Source: DATIRA01 sp964553405 (GTDB lineage: Bacteria; Pseudomonadota; Gammaproteobacteria; Steroidobacterales; Steroidobacteraceae). From it: 12,326 nt of DNA. Both the position numbers and the translations under genes were made by a program. The stretch is taken from the NCBI GenBank assembly GCA_964553405.1, contig CAZKLS010000082.1:1-12326 (forward strand). The letters run 5' to 3'. Of this stretch, positions 1-5,436 are shown piece by piece. The notes under the pieces are model-generated. The model searched no databases. It was not told the origin of the DNA and saw nothing but the letters and a program-made list of their open reading frames with translations. Positions within the stretch are counted from its first letter, which is position 1, and the number at the start of each line of letters is the position of its first letter.

Positions 1-187
1 CCGGTTCACCGAGTTCGAACATCCTGACGGCCGGCGAGTGCGTCGCCGCCAGCGTCGGCGTGAAGTAGACACCGGCGGTCACGTTGGTCACGCGAACCTG
101 GTAAAGCGCCGGGATGTTGCCGTCCGAGGCGGCGGCGGAACCGGCGAAGAGGATGCCGGCCACGGCACCCATGATGATCGTACGCAT
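1..187 (-). CDS. Spondin-domain secreted protein, N-terminal part (runs off the left edge)
   Basis: Partial gene; the first 62 residues are in the window. Residues 1-20 form a signal peptide (MRTIIMGAVAGILFAGSAAA, then SDG), so the product is exported to the periplasm or beyond. The following segment, with ALYQVRVTNVT, the FTP..AATH stretch and VRMFELGEP, matches the start of the bacterial spondin_N-type domain as I remember it; such proteins usually open with a Y-x-V-x-x-x-N-x-T strand and a THxPAVRxFxxGEP stretch. The ATG start at 187 is supported by an AGGAGAA Shine-Dalgarno at 194-200, seven bases upstream. It lies 205 bases beyond the last halogenase gene on the same strand, so it may be an independent unit. 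The family is extracellular and often described as adhesive, but no function has been fixed for bacterial members. The family call rests on about 40 residues. Confidence 0.75.
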   Translation of the reverse strand, partial: MRTIIMGAVAGILFAGSAAASDGNIPALYQVRVTNVTAGVYFTPTLAATHSPAVRMFELGEP

Positions 188-321
188 GTCGTGTTCTCCT
201 GAATGAAGTTGAGTCCCAGTTGCGGAGCCGCACCGAAACGGCGGGCTCAACAAAGAGGACCTGCGACATGCCGCGCTTATTACCGAGCCGAATCGACTTC
301 GAACCGGCCGACGGTCCGTAC

Positions 322-343
322 CGGCGAGCTGGCTCGCTCGCCG
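322..343. other. GC-rich hairpin in the gap between halogenase B and the spondin gene
   Basis: CGGCGAGC at 322-329 pairs perfectly with GCTCGCCG at 336-343 across a six-base loop. It lies about 50 bases past the stop of halogenase B on the minus strand and is the only clear hairpin in the 188-392 gap. No U-rich run follows it on either strand, so it is not a textbook intrinsic terminator. It could stall RNA polymerase with Rho, protect the 3' end of the cassette mRNA, or be chance in GC-rich DNA. No convincing sigma70 promoter for the spondin gene was found in this gap. Confidence 0.3.
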
Positions 344-392
344 TCATCCGGGAGTAGACCGGAGATTCGCAGAGAGTATTTCAGACGGCCGC

Positions 393-1880
393 TCAGCTCT
401 CCGCCGGGCAGTACTGCTTCACGTACGCCTCGTGCTTCGGCAGCTGGGATACGGTTGCGTCTACCGAGGACTTGATGTTCTGCAGGAAGCGCGAGAGCTC
501 CTCGTCGCTCATGATGTTCACGACCGGGTGGTGCTGCCGGGGCACGATGCCCTGCCCGAGCATCACCTGGATCCAGGAATTCTCCGCGAACAGCTCGTTC
601 GGCATCCGAAACACGCGCCCGGTCTCGCGGAACAGCGCGATGCGGTGCTCGAGTGATGCCGGGATCTCCATGCTCCGGCAGTGACGCCAGAACGGCGTGT
701 CATCGCGCTCGGTCACGTTGTAGTGCAGCACGATGAAGTCGCGGATGTGCTCGATCTCATAGCTCGTCTGCCGGTTGTACTCCTCGACGTCGGCCGCTGC
801 GATGGCTGTGTGCGGGAACATCTGCAACAGGCGGGTGATGCCGCGCTGGATCAGGTGAATGCTGGTGGACTCCAGCGGCTCGATGAACCCGCTGGCCAAT
901 CCGAGCGCAACGCAGTTCTTGATCCAGGCGCGGCGCCGCTGCCCGGGCCGGAAGCGGATCACCCTCGGTTCCGTGAGCAGGGCACCCTCGACGTTACCGA
1001 GCAGCGCATCGCGCGCGTCGGCATCGCTGATGTAGCGGCTGCAGTACACCATTCCGTTGCCGACCCGGTGCTGCAGCGGTATGCGCCACTGCCATCCAGC
1101 CTCGCGGGCGATCGATCGCGTGTACGGGATCGCCTCGCCCGTCGACTGCGTCTGCACGGCGACGGCGGTGTCGCAGGGCAGCCAGTGCGACCAGTCCTCG
1201 TAGCCGGCGTGCAGCGTCTGCTCGATCAGCAGGCCACGAAAACCCGTACAGTCGATGAACAGGTCGCCCGCAATCTCGTCGCCGGAATCCAGCCGAAGCG
1301 CCTCGATAAACCCGGTGTCGGCGTTGGTCCGGACCTCGACGATCTTGCCTTCCAGCCGCCGCACGCCGTAGCCCTCGCTGAACCGCCTCAGGAACTGCGC
1401 ATACAGCGACGCGTCGATGTGGAAAGCGTAGTTGATGCCGATCTTCGGCAGATGCGCGAACTTGCTCTGCTGCGCCGCCCTGAGCTCGAGGCAGTAGTCG
1501 CCGTAGTCGCCGGCCAGCCCTCGCTCCCGCCCCTTGAGCCAGAAGTGCTGGAAGCCGGCTGTCCAGTGGTCGTGGCCGGTGACGCCGAAGGAATGGATGT
1601 AGTTCTGACCGACGTTGCGCCAATTCTCGAAGCCGATCCCGAGCTTGAAGGTGCCCTGGACCGCGGCCATGAACTTCTGCTCGTTGATCTCCAGCAGCCT
1701 GTGGAACGTGACGAGCGGCGGGATGGTCGCCTCGCCGACGCCGACCGTGCCGATCTCGTCGGACTCGATCAGCGTTATCTCGAGCACCTTGCCCAGCGTC
1801 TTCGACAGCGCGGCCGCTGCCATCCAGCCCGCCGTGCCGCCTCCCGCAATGACGATTCTCTTCACTGCCTTTCCGTCCAC
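393..1880 (-). CDS. Flavin-dependent tryptophan-halogenase-family protein (halogenase B)
   Basis: A 495-residue flavoprotein of normal family length (about 500-550). Residues 8-19 hold the FAD-binding GGGTAGW. VGVGEATIP is at 46-54. The catalytic lysine is K79 in TFKLGIGFENW, the same number as in PrnA. The halogenase signature WxWxIP is intact at W263-Q-W265-R-I-P268. The general base corresponds to E337 in FIEPLEST. Such enzymes use FADH2, O2 and halide to make hypohalous acid, which K79 delivers to an indole-type substrate; they need a separate flavin reductase, and none is in the window. GTG at 1880 is chosen because GAGGAGG lies seven bases upstream (1888-1894); a GTG at codon 6 is the alternative. 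It is the last gene of the cassette, 69 bases after the cupin gene. The substrate is unknown: relatives near TonB receptors, such as BrvH, act on free indole rather than tryptophan. Confidence 0.9.
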   Translation of the reverse strand: MDGKAVKRIVIAGGGTAGWMAAAALSKTLGKVLEITLIESDEIGTVGVGEATIPPLVTFHRLLEINEQKFMAAVQGTFKLGIGFENWRNVGQNYIHSFGVTGHDHWTAGFQHFWLKGRERGLAGDYGDYCLELRAAQQSKFAHLPKIGINYAFHIDASLYAQFLRRFSEGYGVRRLEGKIVEVRTNADTGFIEALRLDSGDEIAGDLFIDCTGFRGLLIEQTLHAGYEDWSHWLPCDTAVAVQTQSTGEAIPYTRSIAREAGWQWRIPLQHRVGNGMVYCSRYISDADARDALLGNVEGALLTEPRVIRFRPGQRRRAWIKNCVALGLASGFIEPLESTSIHLIQRGITRLLQMFPHTAIAAADVEEYNRQTSYEIEHIRDFIVLHYNVTERDDTPFWRHCRSMEIPASLEHRIALFRETGRVFRMPNELFAENSWIQVMLGQGIVPRQHHPVVNIMSDEELSRFLQNIKSSVDATVSQLPKHEAYVKQYCPAES

Positions 1881-1949
1881 TCGTTTGCCTCCTCGAGCCG
1901 GCCGTGCGGCGGCCCGCTCTCCATCAACCCTCGCCGTCGCCGGGTACCG

Positions 1950-2963
1950 TCAACGGTTCAACCTGTTGAGCAACAGCGCGCGCAGCTCGCGCGCGGCCGC
2001 ATCGTCGAGTTCCGCCAGGAACCCGCGACTACCCTCCGGAATGTGGGCCGCCGTAGCCGCATCGACCTCGAAGACGTAATGCCGGAAGACCGCGTGCCAG
2101 GCCTCGCGCTGCGCCGGCGGCAGGTCGCGCAGGCTGAGCAGCGCATGCAGCAGTGCATTGAAGGGCGTATCCATGTAGGCGGGGGATTGCCGCCACCAGT
2201 AATTCAACAGCACGTTGAAGACGTCGAGCGCCTCGACGTGGTGCCACCACATGCTGGGGATGAACAGGGCGTCCCCGGGCTCCAGTTCCGCGACGCGCGC
2301 GTTCTTCAATGCCTCGGCGAAGCGCGGATGGGCCTCGAGGTCCGGTTCAGCGAAATCGACCAGGCTGACCGGCTGGCCGGCCGGAGTCAGGTGCAGCGGG
2401 CCGACGTAGAGGTTGCCGATTTCGTCGGGCGGGAACAGCGTGAAGCGACGGCGCCCCACCACGACGCAGGCCAGGTTGTCGGGCAGGTCGTAGTGCGCCG
2501 CGACCCGCGTTCGGTTGCCGATCCAGATGCTGGCCAGCGCTCGCCTGGGCCCGAGGTCTACGTCGTTGTGCTCGCGGAATCCAGGCAGGCAGGTGTCGAC
2601 GGTGGTCGAGCCGACGTAGATCGCCGGCGGCGACGCGTCGTGCCTGTGCTGGAGCAGGCGATCGAGCACGATGCCGAGCTTCACCATCACCGGCTGATAG
2701 TTGAATCCCGTGAGGTCGTCGTTATAGAAAAAGCGGCCACCGATCTCGGGACCGCCGATCCACGCGCCGACCGTGGCGTCGCCGTAGAAGCCACGCAGGT
2801 ATTCAACGCCATTCTCGACCGAATGCAGACCCGCGTGCACTGCCGGCCAGCCCGCAACCAGGCCTTTCAGCTGCACCGGCTCGCCGGCGGCGATGCACTC
2901 ATCCCGCCGGCGCGGCCAGTCCGCCGCGGGCAGCTGGCGAACCTTGGCTTCGATCTGCAGCAT
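1950..2963 (-). CDS. Cupin-8/JmjC-like (FIH-type) putative Fe(II)/2-oxoglutarate hydroxylase
   Basis: 337 residues. The iron-binding facial triad of the JmjC/FIH class is visible: H157-x-D159 in AAHYDLPDN and a distal histidine in IPSMWWHHVEAL (H241 by analogy with the WWHH of FIH). Around it are typical strands: VVVGRRRFTLFPP (167-179), where the RRRF stretch is usual for the 2-oxoglutarate side, and ELEPGDALFIPSMWWH (226-241). No signal peptide is seen, so it should act in the cytoplasm. Family members hydroxylate protein side chains or small molecules; the target here is unknown. The start ATG at 2963 lies 23 bases after the sapC stop, with AGAGG nine bases upstream, so the two genes are surely co-transcribed. 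The family often sits beside SapC and tryptophan-halogenase genes in TonB-receptor operons. The metal triad makes an active enzyme likely; calling it a hydroxylase is inference. Confidence 0.87.
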   Translation of the reverse strand: MLQIEAKVRQLPAADWPRRRDECIAAGEPVQLKGLVAGWPAVHAGLHSVENGVEYLRGFYGDATVGAWIGGPEIGGRFFYNDDLTGFNYQPVMVKLGIVLDRLLQHRHDASPPAIYVGSTTVDTCLPGFREHNDVDLGPRRALASIWIGNRTRVAAHYDLPDNLACVVVGRRRFTLFPPDEIGNLYVGPLHLTPAGQPVSLVDFAEPDLEAHPRFAEALKNARVAELEPGDALFIPSMWWHHVEALDVFNVLLNYWWRQSPAYMDTPFNALLHALLSLRDLPPAQREAWHAVFRHYVFEVDAATAAHIPEGSRGFLAELDDAAARELRALLLNRLNR

Positions 2964-2986
2964 CTGTGCCGGCCTCTACTACCGCC

Positions 2987-3709
2987 TCACCGGACGAGAC
3001 GCCGGTTCTTCCTCTCGATCAGCGCCCGGATGTTCGACAGCGAGGCGATCACCATGTACACCGGCAACAGGTAGCCCTTGCGGCTCAGCCCCTCGAGCTG
3101 GACTCCATCGAGTGCGGCCAATCGCTCCTCGTTGATCGTGTAGAAACCCGCGACCCTGTGCTCCGTCCCGTCGGCGAGGCGCATGTCGAGTGCAAAGGAC
3201 TCCAGCAGCTCGAGTTCCAGCAGCGCCGCGACGAACGGCGGCGTGCTCTCGATGCCGGCATGGATCGCGCCCAGCACCGTATTGATCCGCTGCAGGTACT
3301 CGCTGACCCCACCGTGCTCCAGGAACACGCGCTCGCCCTGGGTGCGGCTGATGCGCGGGCTGTCCATGTCGACGTGCACGACCATTTGCCGTTCTCCGCC
3401 GGGCGAGCCGGGCTGGAAGCCGATCAGGAACGGCTGGCGCTCGATCGTCATCGGAATGTAGGTCGCGTCCCATCCATTTTCACCGAGGAACAGGTTCTCC
3501 CCTTCCCGCAGGCCGAACATCGCGAAAGGCTGGAACGCGCCCGAGTCGTCCGCCTTGCGGAAGAAGATCGGGTAGTGCGCCTGCACGCTGCGGAACTCGG
3601 CCGGGAAGGTCAGCGCGCTGATGACGTCGTCGCCGTACTGCGCCGACCGCTGCGTGATGACGCGCAGGTCCTTGTGCTCGACGTTGTTCAGCAGTACGTG
3701 GTTCGTCAT
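2987..3709 (-). CDS. SapC family protein
   Basis: 240 residues from ATG 3709. A TTG two codons earlier (3715) is possible, but GGACGGA lies six bases before the ATG. Recognised by the SapC family pattern: N-terminal LLNNVEHKDLRV, FPAEFRSVQAHYPIFFRK (35-52), FAMFGLREGENLFL (62-75), YIPMTIERQPFLIGF (84-98) and FYTINEERLAAL (189-200). No signal peptide or membrane helix is visible. The name comes from a Campylobacter S-layer locus, but the biochemical role is not established and no catalytic site is evident. It sits 27 bases after halogenase A and 23 bases before the cupin gene, so it is an internal gene of the cassette. Its constant company with TonB receptors, halogenases and cupins is known; what it does there is not. 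Confidence 0.87.
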   Translation of the reverse strand: MTNHVLLNNVEHKDLRVITQRSAQYGDDVISALTFPAEFRSVQAHYPIFFRKADDSGAFQPFAMFGLREGENLFLGENGWDATYIPMTIERQPFLIGFQPGSPGGERQMVVHVDMDSPRISRTQGERVFLEHGGVSEYLQRINTVLGAIHAGIESTPPFVAALLELELLESFALDMRLADGTEHRVAGFYTINEERLAALDGVQLEGLSRKGYLLPVYMVIASLSNIRALIERKNRRLVR

Positions 3710-3736
3710 CGCCAATCCGTCCGTCTCCGTATCGCC

Positions 3737-5296
3737 TCAGATCCGCTGCATCCGGTGCCGGCCGATCTGCTCGAGCAACGCCCGGTTCGCCGGAAGTCCG
3801 GCAAGCATACGCTCTGCCAATGCGGCACTTTCGCGAAAAAAGCCCTCGGCACGCTCTGAGTCGCCCGCCGGGCGTCCTGCGCCGTCAGCCACCGGACGGA
3901 AGCCCATGCCGTACAGCACGTACTGGTAACTCGCCGACGGGAAGATCTCCTCGATGCGCGGAAAGTCGTATCGCGAAGGCGGATGGTGGCGCCAGTGCGC
4001 CAGCAACTCGCGCAGCCTCTCCGGAATCGTCGCCGGCTCGCAGTTGTCGCGCCAGTATGCGGAATCCCGGCGCCGGCTCAGAACGTAGTGCAGCTTCAGG
4101 AAGTCGATTATCCGCTCCCAGCGGTACACGAAGCTCTCGTTGAAACGTCGCGCAGCGAGGTCCATTTCGGCACGGGTTGCGGGCAGCTGATCGCTGATCA
4201 TCGCAGCCGACAGCTCGATCAGCGCGAGCGCAGACGCTTCGAGCGGTTCGATGAACCCGGCGGCGATTCCGACCGCGACACAGTTACGGTGCCAGAACTC
4301 GGCGCGATGCCCCGGCTCGAAGCTGAGCTTGCGTGGCGAGATCGCCTCCGCGGCCTGCGCGCCGACCGCCCGCTCGACGTAGGCCCGCAGCGACCGCTCG
4401 GCCTGGTCGTCCGTCATATGGGCGCTCGAGTACACGTGCCCGATACCGCGTCTCGTGGGCAGGCCGATGTCCCAGACCCAACCGCAGTCCTGCGCGGTGC
4501 CGATGGTCTGCGATGCGATCGGGCTGCCCGGCTCCGCGTAGGCGACCTGGACCGCGAGCGCCGAGTCGTTGAACAGCACGTCCTTACGGCTCACGAACGG
4601 AACCTGGAAATGTCGGCCCAGCAACATCGACGCGAAACCGGTGCAATCGACGTACAGGTCGCCCTCGATCCGGCCGTGAGCCCGGGTCGTGAGCGCCGCG
4701 ATGTCGCCGCTGTCCCTGGACACGATGTCGGTCACATGATCGACCACGTGCCTGACACCAAGCCGCGAGGTGCAGTGTTCGCGCAGAAACTCGCCGAATT
4801 TCCCCGCGTCCAGGTGGTACGCGTAGTTCGCCACCGCGGCGAACTCCGGCGTCGAGATCTGCTTCGGCGCGCTGCCCCGACGACAGATGTGGGGCTGATA
4901 GCTGACGAGGTCCGCGAACGCGACGTCCGGGTGCCGCGCCTGCCACTGGGCGACCAGGTTCGCTTCGGTGTAGCCCTGCGGCAGCGCGAACGGGTGGAAG
5001 TACTGATCGTCGTCGCGGCCCGTCACCCAGCCGACGAATTTCGACCCCTGCTTGAACGAGGCGTCACAGGCCCGGATGAAGTCGGTCTCGGACACTCCGA
5101 TCCGGCGCAGCGTGTCGCGCATCGAGGGCCAGGTGCCCTCGCCGACGCCGATCGTGCGCACGTCCGGTGACTCGACCAGCGTCACGTCCAGGCGCGGCGG
5201 CTCGCACGAGCGGTGAGCCGCGGCGATCACGCCGGCCGCCAGCCAGCCGGCCGAGCCGCCGCCCACCACGACGATGTGCCGGACGACCTCGCTCAC
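3737..5296 (-). CDS. Flavin-dependent tryptophan-halogenase-family protein (halogenase A)
   Basis: 519 residues. FAD-binding VVVGGGSAGW is at 9-18 and VGEGTWPS at 51-58. The catalytic lysine is K82 in ASFKQGSKFVGW. VDCTGF is at 216-221 and the glutamate in FIEPLEAS is E353. The halogenase signature is altered: W273-V-W275-D-I277 is followed by G-L-P rather than directly by P, giving WxWxIGLP. It is only distantly similar to halogenase B of the same operon and belongs to a separate branch, not a recent duplicate. The start is GTG at 5296 with a poor Shine-Dalgarno; it overlaps the stop of an eight-codon mini-ORF, so coupled initiation is possible. It is the first gene of the cassette, 140 bases after the receptor stop and past a strong terminator. 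The reaction is assumed to be halogenation of an indole-type compound; halogenase versus monooxygenase activity is not decided by sequence. Confidence 0.88.
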   Translation of the reverse strand: MSEVVRHIVVVGGGSAGWLAAGVIAAAHRSCEPPRLDVTLVESPDVRTIGVGEGTWPSMRDTLRRIGVSETDFIRACDASFKQGSKFVGWVTGRDDDQYFHPFALPQGYTEANLVAQWQARHPDVAFADLVSYQPHICRRGSAPKQISTPEFAAVANYAYHLDAGKFGEFLREHCTSRLGVRHVVDHVTDIVSRDSGDIAALTTRAHGRIEGDLYVDCTGFASMLLGRHFQVPFVSRKDVLFNDSALAVQVAYAEPGSPIASQTIGTAQDCGWVWDIGLPTRRGIGHVYSSAHMTDDQAERSLRAYVERAVGAQAAEAISPRKLSFEPGHRAEFWHRNCVAVGIAAGFIEPLEASALALIELSAAMISDQLPATRAEMDLAARRFNESFVYRWERIIDFLKLHYVLSRRRDSAYWRDNCEPATIPERLRELLAHWRHHPPSRYDFPRIEEIFPSASYQYVLYGMGFRPVADGAGRPAGDSERAEGFFRESAALAERMLAGLPANRALLEQIGRHRMQRI

Positions 5297-5319
5297 GGAA
5301 CCCGGGTTTCGCGTTGCAT
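5293..5319 (-). other. Possible eight-codon leader ORF overlapping the halogenase A start
   Basis: ATG at 5319 opens MQRETRVP and stops at a TGA (5295-5293) that shares two bases with the GTG start of halogenase A, an overlapping GTGA arrangement. The GTG itself has no clear ribosome-binding site, so ribosomes ending this mini-ORF could re-initiate on it. The mini-ORF also lacks a well-placed Shine-Dalgarno (a G run lies about 11 to 16 bases upstream), and so short an ORF is expected by chance. No attenuation-type codon run is present. Confidence 0.2.
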
Positions 5320-5348
5320 TTCGCGCTTATGGTACCCCCCGGGAAGAC

Positions 5349-5378
5349 AAGGAGCCGCTGGGGGTCCAGCGGCTCCTT
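5349..5378 (-). terminator. Intrinsic terminator after the TonB receptor gene
   Basis: A perfect 13-base-pair stem: AAGGAGCCGCTGG at 5349-5361 pairs with CCAGCGGCTCCTT at 5366-5378 around a four-base loop. Read on the minus strand, the stem ends in CTT and is followed by GTCTTCC, a short and imperfect U-rich tract. On the plus strand a GC-rich sequence follows, so the orientation is minus. It lies 58 bases past the receptor stop and 52 bases before the halogenase A start. Its likely job is to end most receptor transcripts and let a minority continue into the enzyme cassette. It may also protect the receptor mRNA from 3' decay. Confidence 0.8.
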
Positions 5379-5436
5379 CGGGCGCTATCCCGGCCCCGCT
5401 GCCCCCCGGGGGCATGGGAGGGGCAATGGCCGGAAC

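Noticed and set aside
6..347. Minus-strand frame of 113 codons overlapping the spondin gene start
   Set aside because: A different frame of the same strand encodes a signal peptide with a good ribosome site and a spondin-type domain; this frame is arginine-rich and featureless.
681..3074. Very long plus-strand open frame opposite halogenase B, the cupin gene and the start of sapC
   Set aside because: It runs antisense across several well-supported genes and gaps, and its translation is arginine-, valine- and aspartate-rich with no recognisable domain. Strong GC bias at third codon positions keeps the opposite frame free of stops.
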